From the NCBI GenBank assembly GCA_020445255.1, contig JAGRGY010000015.1, forward strand, positions 1 through 64,000: 64,000 nucleotides of DNA, read 5' to 3'. Origin of the DNA: Gammaproteobacteria bacterium (GTDB lineage: Bacteria; Pseudomonadota; Gammaproteobacteria; Chromatiales; Chromatiaceae). The first letter of the stretch is position 1; each line of letters opens with the position of its first letter. Shown here piece by piece: positions 20,594 to 29,476 of this stretch. Under the pieces are notes generated by a model. That model was not told the origin of the DNA, ran no database searches, and was given only the letters and a program-made list of their open reading frames with translations. A program made the translations under genes and the position numbers.

Positions 20594-20903
20594 TGCCGTT
20601 GCGGTTCGATCGGTGTCGTCCGGTTGGAGCCCCCGGCGGCGAGGGATTGCGAGCCCCCAGTCTACACGCACGCCGCATCCGCTTCGGCGACCGCTCCCAC
20701 GTCCGGCGCCCATTACCCTTGAACACGGGTGCTAAAGTTTACGGTCACGGTGCCGTCTGCCCGGTCAGGGATCCAATCGTCGAAAAGCGATCCGGAATAT
20801 CCCAGACGCGCGTCCCCGAGGCTGACAGCAGAACAGGCTGTTGTTGGGCAACCAGCGCACAGGCCCCAGGGAGGCCCGCAACGTCCCGAAAACGAGGTCG
20901 ACA

Positions 20904-21359
20904 ATGGCGTTCATCGAATGGTCAAGCGAACTGGACACCGGCATCCAGGTCATCGACAACCAGCATCAGCGGATCGTCGAGTACATCAACAAGCTGCATC
21001 ATGCGCAGGAGCACCACACGCGCGAGGAGGTGGCAAATGTGCTGGATGAACTGGTCGACTACACGCTGTCCCACTTCGCTTTCGAAGAAAGCCTGATGGA
21101 GGACGCGGACTACGCCTTCGTCAACGCGCACAAACGAGTGCATCAGCTGTTCGTCAAACGCGTCGGCGGCTACCAGCAGCGATTCAAGCTCGGTGAGGAC
21201 ATCGCCGAAGAGTTGATGCACACGCTGCAGGCATGGCTGATCAATCACATCAAGAACGACGACCGCGACTATGCCGATGCCGTGCGCCACAACGTTCAGC
21301 ACGTCGACGACAAGAAAGCGGGATGGCTGAAGCGCAGCTTCGGTCGGGTGTTCGGCTGA
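20904..21359 (+). CDS. Bacteriohemerythrin (first of a tandem pair)
   Basis: 151 aa. The family's iron-ligand pattern is present: His in DNQHQRIV, HFAFEESLME (His and Glu), HKRVHQLF (two His) and a late HIKNDDRDY (His and Asp). These bind a di-iron centre that reversibly binds O2. Roles suggested for bacterial members include oxygen delivery or sensing. A GAGG ribosome site precedes ATG 20904. A second, related copy follows after 19 nt, so the pair arose by tandem duplication and is co-transcribed. Confidence 0.93.
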   Translation: MAFIEWSSELDTGIQVIDNQHQRIVEYINKLHHAQEHHTREEVANVLDELVDYTLSHFAFEESLMEDADYAFVNAHKRVHQLFVKRVGGYQQRFKLGEDIAEELMHTLQAWLINHIKNDDRDYADAVRHNVQHVDDKKAGWLKRSFGRVFG

Positions 21360-21378
21360 GCCACGGGAAGAACCGCGC

Positions 21379-21840
21379 ATGCCTTCTGTCGAGTGGAACC
21401 CGGGCTTCGAGATCGGCATCGCCGTCATCGACGGCCAGCACCGGCGCATCGTCGACTACATCAACACGCTGCACGACCTCGGGCCAACGGCCGACCGCCG
21501 GCACGTGGCACACGTGATCGACGACCTGGTCGACTACACCTATTCGCACTTCGCCTTCGAAGAGGCGCTGATGGAAGAAGCGGGATACGTGCACCTGGCG
21601 GTGCACTGCAAGACCCACGAGGCGTTTCGTCAGCGACTCGACGACCTGCAGGGACGGTTCAACGACGGTGACGACATCGCCGGGGAGCTCGGCAAGATGC
21701 TGGTCACCTGGCTGCTGCGGCATATCGCGAGCGACGACATCAGCTACGCCCCGGTGGTCAGGGAGCGGATGCCGGGCATCACGCAGAAGAACGACGGCAG
21801 CTGGCTGAAACAGGCGATCGGCCGCTTCTTCGGCACCTGA
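21379..21840 (+). CDS. Bacteriohemerythrin (second of a tandem pair)
   Basis: 153 aa, clearly homologous along its whole length to the preceding gene: EWNPGFEIGIAVIDGQHRR, HFAFEEALMEE, HCKTHEAF and the late HIASDD all align with the first copy, and the C-terminal SWLKQAIGRFFG matches the other's GWLKRSFGRVFG. All expected di-iron ligands are retained in both, so neither looks degenerate. It sits 19 nt behind the first copy. Confidence 0.93.
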   Translation: MPSVEWNPGFEIGIAVIDGQHRRIVDYINTLHDLGPTADRRHVAHVIDDLVDYTYSHFAFEEALMEEAGYVHLAVHCKTHEAFRQRLDDLQGRFNDGDDIAGELGKMLVTWLLRHIASDDISYAPVVRERMPGITQKNDGSWLKQAIGRFFGT

Positions 21841-21851
21841 CCGCCGGGCCG

Positions 21852-22229
21852 TCAGGACGTCGGCATCGCAGCGCGGCGCAATTCGCGCTCGACGGATTCC
21901 GCGGTGACCGGAAACGGGACCTTCGCAAACAACGCAAACCGCCCCTCGAGAATCGCCAGTTTTTCTGCCTGCTCGGGCAGGTAGAACACCACGACCTTGA
22001 CCTGCGGATGGCGTTGCAGCACCGCCATCAGTGTTTCGAGATTCGAGGTCCGGTCGCGAAAATCCGACTGAAAGATGTACTCGGCAACGATCACATCGGG
22101 GATGGTCTTTTTCAGGTAGCTGCGCGCCTTACGCTGCGAGTTCACGACGTCCACGTCGAAACCCAGGCGCTGATACAAGGGCAGCAGGTTTGGGTAACCA
22201 CCGAGCTCGATGATTGCGAGCAGCCGCAC
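21852..22229 (-). CDS. Pseudo-receiver-like protein
   Basis: 125 aa with the alternating beta-alpha layout of a response-regulator receiver (LLAIIELGG, DVIVAEYIF, VKVVVFYLP, FALFAKVPFP). The strand that should carry the phospho-acceptor Asp reads VIVAEYIF, so Glu takes its place, and the N-terminal acidic pair is absent. It probably cannot be phosphorylated in the normal way. GTG start. The coding region begins 12 nt after the stop of the neighbouring oxygenase gene, so the two are likely translated together. Confidence 0.6.
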   Translation of the reverse strand: MRLLAIIELGGYPNLLPLYQRLGFDVDVVNSQRKARSYLKKTIPDVIVAEYIFQSDFRDRTSNLETLMAVLQRHPQVKVVVFYLPEQAEKLAILEGRFALFAKVPFPVTAESVERELRRAAMPTS

Positions 22230-22241
22230 GACGACGCGCCG

Positions 22242-22859
22242 CTACCTGAAAACGACCCAGGTCGTCGCGATGTACTTAACCCCTTCGTGCAGGCGTGCGG
22301 CGCGGTGTTCATGCGTCCAGAACGGTGGGAACACGACCATTTTGCCGCACTCCGGACGCACCGCGACGTCCTGGTACAGGAACTCGGTCTCGCCGCCCGG
22401 ACCCGGGACGTCATTCAGGTACCAGATCACGACCAGCTGGCGCTGACTGAATTCGTGACTGCCGCCGTCGATGTGCCAGTGATAGAACTCTCCCGGCAGG
22501 TAGCGCTGGACCTGGTAGCCCATGTCTTTGAATGGACCCTTGAAGAACGGAAAGGTCTCGCGCAGCTCGGCGAGCGCGGCGCCGACGCAGCGGAAGAACA
22601 CCTGGTCGACATCCTTCCAGTCGTCGCGACCGCTGACCACCAGGTCCATGGTGCGCTTGATCTCGGTATCGAGCCCCTGCAGCTGGCCGATGCGCCCCTC
22701 GTTCTGTTGCTCCGGATTGGCCTCGAAACGGCGGATGATCTCGTCGCACCAGTCGACCGGGATCGTGTCCGGACGCTCGAAGATGAAGCTGCCGGGTTTT
22801 ATCTCGCGGAAACTGGCCAGCGGCTTGACGCTGCGCTCGATCGGAAACGGGTTGGACAT
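22242..22859 (-). CDS. 2-oxoglutarate/Fe(II)-dependent oxygenase, prolyl 4-hydroxylase-like
   Basis: 205 aa. Double-stranded beta-helix oxygenase with the HxD iron motif in HWHIDGG, the distal His in WTHEHRAA and a conserved GVKYIATTW strand at the end that should carry the 2-oxoglutarate-binding Lys. The layout (YLPGEFYHWHID, then WYLNDVPGPGGETEF) is typical of prolyl-4-hydroxylase-like enzymes. The target is unknown. Upstream of, and probably co-transcribed with, the pseudo-receiver gene. Confidence 0.85.
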   Translation of the reverse strand: MSNPFPIERSVKPLASFREIKPGSFIFERPDTIPVDWCDEIIRRFEANPEQQNEGRIGQLQGLDTEIKRTMDLVVSGRDDWKDVDQVFFRCVGAALAELRETFPFFKGPFKDMGYQVQRYLPGEFYHWHIDGGSHEFSQRQLVVIWYLNDVPGPGGETEFLYQDVAVRPECGKMVVFPPFWTHEHRAARLHEGVKYIATTWVVFR

Positions 22860-22930
22860 CGGACTGCGACTCGGACGGTGTGCGGCTTTCGATTATCGAC
22901 GCAGCTGACCGCTACGGCAAAGCATCTGGC

Positions 22931-23965
22931 TCACAGAAACGCCGCCTCTACAGCGGCCACGATCGGCTTCGCGGCCCGATTGCCGTGCTCACGGTGCAGC
23001 GCGAGCATCCGCATCGCCATGTCGTGCCAATGCCCCCGGCCCCGCCTGGCCAGTGCGCTCAGCGGGCGGCGGTCGCCGTGGTCGAGCCAGGCCTGGTACG
23101 CGCCCAGCAGCGACGGGAACAACTGCTTGCGCATCGCCCCCAGGTTGGCCATGAACAGGTGCAGTGACGCCTCGCGGCCGTCCTCGAGCAACAGCGGCAG
23201 CGTATGCACACAGTCGGCGAGGTGATCGCGCACCGCGCGCGCCATCAACTCGGCCGGTGTCAGACTCAGATCGAGCAGCATCGCCTCCCAGGCATCGCCG
23301 AGCGCGACACCAACGTCGAACTCACCGCGTTCGTGTGCCTCGACGACGCCCATTTCGGCGGCGGTCATGCGATCGAGGGCATCATCGAGCGCCGTGTCGA
23401 ACGGATACGACGCGACCGCGCGCGCCATCGCGCCCTGGGTGCGATTCCACAACCAGGATTCGTATTTCTCCCACAGGTAGCGGCGCAGCGATTCACGACG
23501 CAGGAAGATCGTCGATCCGCGCGTCATCGCCGGCGGCGCGTTCAGGCAGCGGGCCAGCTCGCGTCCACTGACGCGCAGGACGAAGCCATCGTCTGCGTAC
23601 TGCTCGGACTCGAGTTCAGCGAGGAAGAAATGTGGGCGCGCACCCTGCACCAGACCGGCGCTGTATACCAGCCCCGTGCCGCGCAGGGCCACATTGACCG
23701 CCTCGGCGTCGAACGGATCGATCTCGCCGTCGTTACACGGAATCCCACGGAATTCGGCGTCTTCCAGCAACTCGAGACGCTGTTCGCGTGCCGTCAGCCA
23801 GTCGCCGACGTCGTCCTTGCCCAGCGGCGCGTCGAATGCGAGTCCGCGCTGCCAACGATAGAGTTCACGCATCTTCAGCAGGTACGTGCACATGCCGTAG
23901 TCGGCGCCATGGCGGGCATCGACGATGTCACAGTTGTGCTGAACGGCGTCAATCAGGGCCTGCAT
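22931..23965 (-). CDS. Conserved protein, Sfum_1244-like family
   Basis: 344 aa, soluble and mostly helical. It resembles, from memory, the Sfum_1244 family of uncharacterised proteobacterial proteins, with the N-terminal HNCDIVDARHGADYGMCTYL and a central PPAMTRGSTIFL. No known catalytic motif is evident, though conserved Cys and His residues near the N-terminus could be functional. GGAGGGA sits just upstream of the ATG. About 70 nt upstream of the oxygenase gene on the same strand. Confidence 0.7.
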   Translation of the reverse strand: MQALIDAVQHNCDIVDARHGADYGMCTYLLKMRELYRWQRGLAFDAPLGKDDVGDWLTAREQRLELLEDAEFRGIPCNDGEIDPFDAEAVNVALRGTGLVYSAGLVQGARPHFFLAELESEQYADDGFVLRVSGRELARCLNAPPAMTRGSTIFLRRESLRRYLWEKYESWLWNRTQGAMARAVASYPFDTALDDALDRMTAAEMGVVEAHERGEFDVGVALGDAWEAMLLDLSLTPAELMARAVRDHLADCVHTLPLLLEDGREASLHLFMANLGAMRKQLFPSLLGAYQAWLDHGDRRPLSALARRGRGHWHDMAMRMLALHREHGNRAAKPIVAAVEAAFL

Positions 23966-24094
23966 CTTCCCTCCGCGTCACTGTGGTCGCCACCCCATAT
24001 TCTGAGTAAAATACTCGACTATTCAGGGCGCGCCAATCGGTAAATCCCGCACGCAATGCGGCCCCGAGAACGCGGAATCGAAGGTATCCGGACC

Positions 24095-24655
24095 GTGGCA
24101 TTGAGAATCAAGAGTCGCTGGCACGACGACGAGGCGGACCGTTCGCTGGATGAGATCGCCGGCGCGCTGGCCTTCATCAGCTGGCGCATCGCCAAGGACA
24201 AGGCGATCAATCTGCACGGGCAGGATTTCGTCTACGACGGCGATGAGCAGCGTTTCGCGGTCATCGTCGAATACCTGATCTTCCAGCTGCAGATCATCGA
24301 TCGCCTGGCGCTGCTACGCTTCGACATGAGCGGCGACGACCGCCGCAAGCTGGTCGTCACAGTGGCGAAACACCTGGCCGGCCACCTGCACGACAACAGC
24401 GTCGACATCTTCGGGCCGGGTGACCATGTTGGTCCCTTCATTGCCACGCTGAACGCACGCGGCGCCGAATATGCGGAACTGAACTACGCCGAGGACGGCC
24501 CTTCCTACCCGTTCATGCGCCATCTCGGCTACGAGATCCAGCAAATCATGGGTCCGTCACACCAGAACCGCTGGGTGATCGATCAGGTGATGGACCGGGA
24601 CGGGCCGGACATCGACCGCGAGATCCGGCGCGCGATGGACAATCTGTTCGATTGA
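24095..24655 (+). CDS. Conserved protein of unknown function
   Basis: About 186 aa, soluble, helical. Conserved-looking segments include the AFISWRIAKDKAINLHGQDF region, a DDRRKLVVTVAKHLAGHLHDN helix and an acidic C-terminus. I do not recognise the family. I place the start at GTG 24095, which is preceded by GAAGG. An in-frame ATG at 24056 lacks a ribosome site and would add 13 basic residues. A strong hairpin terminator follows about 36 nt after the stop. Confidence 0.65.
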   Translation: MALRIKSRWHDDEADRSLDEIAGALAFISWRIAKDKAINLHGQDFVYDGDEQRFAVIVEYLIFQLQIIDRLALLRFDMSGDDRRKLVVTVAKHLAGHLHDNSVDIFGPGDHVGPFIATLNARGAEYAELNYAEDGPSYPFMRHLGYEIQQIMGPSHQNRWVIDQVMDRDGPDIDREIRRAMDNLFD

Positions 24656-24690
24656 GCGGTCGACCACGCCTGGGACGAGCGACGAGGCAA

Positions 24691-24721
24691 GAAAAAAGGC
24701 GGGGATCACCCGCCTTTTTTC
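24691..24721. terminator. Bidirectional intrinsic terminator
   Basis: A perfect 13-bp stem (24691-24703 with 24709-24721) and a 5-nt loop. A6 on one arm and T6 on the other make it work in both directions. It lies between the convergent genes at 24095-24655 and 24741-24938. Confidence 0.92.
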
Positions 24722-24740
24722 TTCAGTACCGGAAAAGCGA

Positions 24741-24938
24741 TCAGCTCTTGACCCAGTCACCAAAATTGTCGGTGTTCTTTTCCTCACCGTCGCCGTAACC
24801 GGCCTCGTAGGCCTCGGTCACACGCTGTTCTTCGCGTTGCGGGTTGCCCAGGAACCCTGCCTGCCAACCCTGGATGTATTCCTCGTCGACACCCATCTCT
24901 TCCATCTTGGTCACGGCATCGTAGTAGGTCTGGTTCAT
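24741..24938 (-). CDS. Small acidic protein of unknown function
   Basis: 65 aa with a GGAGAT ribosome site upstream of the ATG. Two short similar units, GWQAGFLGN and AYEAGYGDG, faintly recall the repeated segments of ribosome modulation factor, but the protein is acidic whereas that factor is basic, so I do not assign it. It is capped by the bidirectional terminator, which supports an independent transcription unit. The open frame, good ribosome site and terminator together make it a real gene. Confidence 0.6.
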   Translation of the reverse strand: MNQTYYDAVTKMEEMGVDEEYIQGWQAGFLGNPQREEQRVTEAYEAGYGDGEEKNTDNFGDWVKS

Positions 24939-25236
24939 GTCCGATCTCCGAAATTAGCCAACTTCTTTGCCCCTCGCATTGGCCGCATACCCCTGTGCAT
25001 CTTTGTGTCGTCGATGTCTGCCCGGGATCGCGGTCGCTTCCGGAGTTTTCCGGCGCGGCGGCCGCCACTTAGAGGGGCAGTAGAATACTCTGATTTACTA
25101 AATGCTGACAAGCACGCCCAGGTCTCCGCCAGGTGCGCCAGAACACCTGTCGGTGGCGTTTCCCCCGCGGGGCGGGGGTTGACCTCGCCCACGCCGGTTC
25201 CCATCCTTGCGCCTCGGATCGGCAGTAGGAGTCACG

Positions 25237-26283
25237 ATGCGTCCCGCCCAGTTGCTCACCATCCTCGACCGCGAATTCGCCAGCACGCGCGACGGTCACC
25301 ACACCCCGGTCATGCTGTGGGGACCGCCGGGAGTCGGCAAGTCGGACATGATCCGCCAGACCGGCGAACGCCACGCTGCGCCGGTGATCGACGTCCGGCT
25401 GTCGCAGATGGAGCCGAGCGACCTGCGCGGCATCCCGTTCCGCAGCGGCGATTTCGTCGAATGGGCGGCACCGGCTATCCTGCCGAACGCCGACCGCCAC
25501 GGCGACAGCGGCATTCTGTTCCTCGACGAGATCACGTCGGCGCCGCCGAGCGTGTCGGCGGCCGCCTACCAGCTGATCCTCGACCGCCGGCTTGGCGAGT
25601 ACCAGGTGCCCGAGGGTTGGGCCATCTTTGCCGCCGGCAACCGCCAGGGCGATCGCGGCGTCACGTACACAATGCCGGCACCGCTCGCCAACCGCTTCTC
25701 GCATTTCGAGGTCGACACTCACCTCGACGACTGGGTCGCCTGGGCCTATCAGCACGCGATCGACGAACGCGTGATCGCCTTCCTGCGCTTCCGTCCGGAG
25801 TTGCTGTTCGATTTCGATCCGGCGCACAACCCGGTCGCCTTCCCCTCGCCGCGCTCCTGGGAATTCGCCCACCGCAGTCTGCAGAAGTTCGGCGACCATG
25901 CCGGGCTGTTGCAGGGGGCGCTTCAGGCCTGCGTCGGACCGGCGGCCGGGATCGAGCTGACCGCGTTCTGCAACAGCCTCGACAAGATGCCCGACCTCGA
26001 CGACATCGTTGCCGGACGCGAGGTGCCCGTACCGGACGAGATCGACCTGCAATACGCCGTCGCTGCGGCGCTGGTCGGACGCGCGATCCGTGCCCAGAAC
26101 ACGCCGCAGGCGCTCCAGACCACCGGCAACATCCTCAACTATGCGCGCAGCTTTCCGCAGCGCGAGATGGGCGTGATGCTGGTATCCGACCTGCACCGCG
26201 CGATCGGTGAATCGCTGTTCCAGGTGCCGGAATTCGGGACCTGGGCCAACGCCATCGCCGATGTCATGCTGTACGAGTCCTGA
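25237..26283 (+). CDS. MoxR-type AAA+ ATPase
   Basis: 348 aa. AAA+ domain with Walker A GPPGVGKSD, a substrate-strand motif DVRLSQMEPSDLRGIP, Walker B ILFLDEIT, and sensor residues in AAGNRQGD. The layout is that of MoxR/AAA_5 ATPases, which work with VWA proteins as chaperone-like activators of metal-dependent or membrane targets. The ATG at 25237 follows GTAGGAG. It precedes the VWA/peptidase-like gene by 38 nt, so the two form an operon. Confidence 0.9.
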   Translation: MRPAQLLTILDREFASTRDGHHTPVMLWGPPGVGKSDMIRQTGERHAAPVIDVRLSQMEPSDLRGIPFRSGDFVEWAAPAILPNADRHGDSGILFLDEITSAPPSVSAAAYQLILDRRLGEYQVPEGWAIFAAGNRQGDRGVTYTMPAPLANRFSHFEVDTHLDDWVAWAYQHAIDERVIAFLRFRPELLFDFDPAHNPVAFPSPRSWEFAHRSLQKFGDHAGLLQGALQACVGPAAGIELTAFCNSLDKMPDLDDIVAGREVPVPDEIDLQYAVAAALVGRAIRAQNTPQALQTTGNILNYARSFPQREMGVMLVSDLHRAIGESLFQVPEFGTWANAIADVMLYES

Positions 26284-26321
26284 AGGCGCTTACGCGACCC
26301 GAAGCATCCGGGCACTCTCCG

Positions 26322-27668
26322 ATGGACCTCGACGCAATCGAAACCAAGCTCGCGGCGGCGCGCACGCGGCTGATCCTCGACAAGCCCTTCCTCGGCGCAC
26401 TGGTGTTGCGCCTGCCGATGTCCGCCGCCGATCCGCAGTGGTGTGCAACGACGGCGACCGATGCGCGCAAGTTCTACTACAACCCCGAGTACATCGAGTC
26501 GCTGTCGATGTCGCAGACCCAGTTCATGCTCGCGCACGAGGCGCTGCACTGCGCACTGTCGCACTTCGCCCGGCGCCAGCACCGCGTGCAACACCGCTGG
26601 GACCTGGCCTGCGACTACGCGATCAATCCACTGTTGCTCGAGGACGGCCTGACGCCGCCGCCGAACTGCAACGTAATGCCGCAGTACCTCGGTATGACCG
26701 CCGAGGAGATCTACCCGCTGATCGACGAGAACGACCAGACCGAGACCCTCGATCAGCACCTGTTCGACCAGGACAACCAGTCCGGCGGCGGCCAGCAGGG
26801 CAAGGCGCCGGACAAGCCCGACAACGCGCAGCAGACACCGGGCAAGGGCGGCAACCAGAGCCAGCGTGACGACGACCGCGACAGCGGCGGCGACACCCCG
26901 CTGGACCAGGAGTCGCAGCAGCGCGAGGGCCAGGGTGCGCAGCCGATGGAGTCCGACCGGCAACAGACCGATCGTGAACAGCGCGACGGTGAAGACAACG
27001 GTCGCGGCGAACCGACCCCGCCGCCGCTGAGCAACGACGAACGTCAGACCCTCGAGGTGCAGTGGCAGCAGCGCCTTGCCGGCGCCGCGCAGCAGGCGAT
27101 GCAGGCCGGCAAGATGGGCGGCACGATGGCGCGCCTGGTCGACCACCTGCTGCAGCCGCGTCTGCCCTGGCGCATGCTGCTGGCGCGCTACATGACCGCG
27201 ATGGCGCGCGACGACTTTTCGTACATGCGACCGTCCCGTCGCGAGGGCGAGGCCATCCTGCCGTCGCTGAAGAGCTCGCAGATCGAGATCGTCGTCGCGG
27301 TCGACACCAGCGGCTCGATTCGTGCCGGCGAAATGGACGAGTTCCTGTCCGAGGTCTCGGCGCTGAAGGGCCAGATGCGCGCCCGCGTCACCTTGCTGGC
27401 ATGCGACAGCAGCCTCGCCGAGGGCGCGCCCTGGGTGTTCGAACCCTGGGAGGAGTTTCGCTGCCCGACCGAGATCCATGGCGGCGGCGGAACCGATTTC
27501 CGTCCGGTTTTCGAGTGGCTGGCGGATCACGACCAGCGCCCGGAGCTGCTGGTCTATTTCACCGATGCGCAGGGCCGTTTTCCGGAACACGAACCGAACT
27601 TTCCGGTGATCTGGCTGGTCAAGGGCAAGGACAGCGTGCCCTGGGGCCAACGCGTCCAGCTGAACTGA
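26322..27668 (+). CDS. VWA-like domain protein with metallopeptidase-like N-terminus (COG3864-like)
   Basis: 448 aa. The N-terminal domain (about 1-130) contains an HExxH motif, LAHEALHCALSH, like putative metallopeptidases. A long Gln/Asp/Gly-rich low-complexity linker (about 150-240) follows. The C-terminal VWA-like domain has the MIDAS motif AVDTSGSI and a downstream conserved GGGGTDF. The same order is known in the COG3864/DUF2201 family, whose members pair with MoxR-type ATPases, as here. Whether the HExxH part is proteolytic is unproven. Cytoplasmic, with no signal peptide. Confidence 0.87.
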   Translation: MDLDAIETKLAAARTRLILDKPFLGALVLRLPMSAADPQWCATTATDARKFYYNPEYIESLSMSQTQFMLAHEALHCALSHFARRQHRVQHRWDLACDYAINPLLLEDGLTPPPNCNVMPQYLGMTAEEIYPLIDENDQTETLDQHLFDQDNQSGGGQQGKAPDKPDNAQQTPGKGGNQSQRDDDRDSGGDTPLDQESQQREGQGAQPMESDRQQTDREQRDGEDNGRGEPTPPPLSNDERQTLEVQWQQRLAGAAQQAMQAGKMGGTMARLVDHLLQPRLPWRMLLARYMTAMARDDFSYMRPSRREGEAILPSLKSSQIEIVVAVDTSGSIRAGEMDEFLSEVSALKGQMRARVTLLACDSSLAEGAPWVFEPWEEFRCPTEIHGGGGTDFRPVFEWLADHDQRPELLVYFTDAQGRFPEHEPNFPVIWLVKGKDSVPWGQRVQLN

Positions 27669-27767
27669 ACCGAGCCATCGCGGGCGACGCACGCGGGTTG
27701 GTAACATCGAAGCCGCCTTGTCCCTGTTGGCGCCTATGCGTCGGACCCCGGCGAATGACGAGATCCA

Positions 27768-29249
27768 ATGAGCAGACCCCGAATCACCCACATCCTGAAC
27801 CACGCCGCACTCAGCCTGTTGCTGCTGTTGACGACGGCGCCGCGCACGTTCGCGCTCGACACCGATCTGCCAGACCTCGGCAACTCGGCCGGCAGCCTGA
27901 TGACGCCGAAGCGGGAACGCGATCTCGGCAAGGCCTTCATGCGCAGCGTGCGCCGCAGCCAGAAGGTCATGGACGACCCGCTGCTCACCGACTACCTGCA
28001 GCACCTGGGCCAGCAACTGGTCAGGGCGAGCGACGGCAACGGCTCGCCATTCAACTTCTTCGCTGTCGACGACCCACAGATCAATGCATTCGCCGGTCCG
28101 GGCGGAAATATCGGCGTGTTCACCGGCCTCATTCTCACGACCGACACCGAGAGTGAACTCGCGGCGGTGCTGGCGCACGAGATCGCGCACGTCACGCAGC
28201 AGCACCTGCTGCGCGCGTGGGAATCGGCAAGCGCACTCAGCGTACCGAGCGCAGCCGTGCTGCTCGCGGCCATCGTGTTGGGAGCCACCGTGGGAGGCGA
28301 CGCCGCCACCGCGGCGGCGATCGGCAGTCAGGCCGCACTGATCCAGCACCAGATCAATTTCACCCGCGCGAACGAAAAAGAGGCAGACCGGGTGGGCATC
28401 GAAGTTCTCGCCGGCGCCGGTTTCGAACCGCGCGCGATGCCGTCGTTTTTCCAACGCATGGGCAAGGCGAACCAGGTGTACGCAAGCAAGCTGCCGGAGT
28501 TCCTGATGACGCACCCGGTAACCACCAGCCGCACCGCCGACGCCCTTGGTCGCGCCGAGCAGTTCCCGTACCGGCAGAACACCGACGACCTGCGCTATCA
28601 GCTCACGCGCATGGACCTCGTGCAACGTCAGGCCGAGCGTCCCGCTGACGCCGCGCGCGATCTGCAATTGATGCTCGAGGATGGACGCTTTCGGAGCGAG
28701 GCCGCCGTCAGGTACGCCATTGCGCGTGCCGAATTGCGTGCCAACCAGCCGCAACGCGCCGCCGAGATCCTCGACGCGCTGCTGAAAGACCGCCCGGACA
28801 CCGTTGAATTCATCGTCTCCCGCGCCCAGGCCGACGCCGACCAGAGCCGCGATGCCGCGGCCCTTGCCCGGCTCCAGACCGCGATCCGGGCCCATCCCGG
28901 CAGCTATGCACTGAATATCGCCTATGCCGAGGCGGCGCTTGCTGCCGGACAGCCCGCCCTGGCGGAAAAGCACCTGCAGGAATTTCTTCCTTATCGCGAG
29001 GACGACCCGCGCGTCTACAAGTTGCTGTCGACGGCGGCGGGTGACCAGGACAGACGCGCGGAAGGACACGCCTTTCTCGCCGAGTACTATTATCTGATCG
29101 GTGATGTCGAGGCCGCGGTCCTGCAGCTGGATATCGCGCTGGAGCAGAAGGATGTAAGCTTTTACGATGCGTCCCGCTACGAATCCCGGCGCGCGGAATT
29201 GAAGCTCGAAGTGGACGATAAAAAAGATAAAAGAAGCGCGGGACCGTAG
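27768..29249 (+). CDS. bepA: M48 metalloprotease with TPR domain, BepA/YfgC-like
   Basis: 493 aa periplasmic protein. Signal peptide about 1-28 (ending FALD), then an M48 peptidase domain with HEIAH and a third zinc-ligand Glu in ANEKEADR, followed by TPR-like helical repeats to the C-terminus (RAEIL..LLKDRPD, AALARLQTAIRAHPGS). E. coli BepA helps assemble or degrade outer-membrane proteins such as LptD. The similarity in length and order supports the name. It follows the MoxR/VWA pair by 99 nt; the link is positional only. Confidence 0.9.
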   Translation: MSRPRITHILNHAALSLLLLLTTAPRTFALDTDLPDLGNSAGSLMTPKRERDLGKAFMRSVRRSQKVMDDPLLTDYLQHLGQQLVRASDGNGSPFNFFAVDDPQINAFAGPGGNIGVFTGLILTTDTESELAAVLAHEIAHVTQQHLLRAWESASALSVPSAAVLLAAIVLGATVGGDAATAAAIGSQAALIQHQINFTRANEKEADRVGIEVLAGAGFEPRAMPSFFQRMGKANQVYASKLPEFLMTHPVTTSRTADALGRAEQFPYRQNTDDLRYQLTRMDLVQRQAERPADAARDLQLMLEDGRFRSEAAVRYAIARAELRANQPQRAAEILDALLKDRPDTVEFIVSRAQADADQSRDAAALARLQTAIRAHPGSYALNIAYAEAALAAGQPALAEKHLQEFLPYREDDPRVYKLLSTAAGDQDRRAEGHAFLAEYYYLIGDVEAAVLQLDIALEQKDVSFYDASRYESRRAELKLEVDDKKDKRSAGP

Positions 29250-29296
29250 TTTATTCCATCAGTATTTTTTAATGAAAAATTAGATCTGGCAGGGAC

Positions 29297-29324
29297 TTGC
29301 GAAAGCCCTTGGATGCTTTATGCT
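29297..29324 (+). promoter_or_regulatory. Putative sigma-70 promoter of the sox operon
   Basis: TTGCGA (29297-29302), a 16-nt spacer and TATGCT (29319-29324) fit a sigma-70 promoter about 150 nt before soxX. A TGGCA..TTGC sigma-54-like pair overlapping it has the wrong spacing by one base and was not accepted. Confidence 0.4.
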
Positions 29325-29476
29325 ACCGGCTTGACCCTGATTGGGGTTAATGAAATCGGCCAACCGGTTCGACTGCGATAACGCTAGCAAAGTCGAGACC
29401 TGTGGGCGAGACAAAACAAAAAACACCCTGTCCCAAAACGATTACACAGCTCACGATAGCGAAAGGAGGAAGAGCG

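Noticed and set aside
26139..29069. 976-aa open frame on the minus strand
   Set aside because: Antisense shadow of the VWA and BepA-like genes, both of which have intact catalytic motifs.
29288..29300. Sigma-54 promoter (TGGCA..TTGC) before soxX
   Set aside because: The GG to GC spacing is one base short of what sigma-54 needs; the sigma-70 pair fits better.
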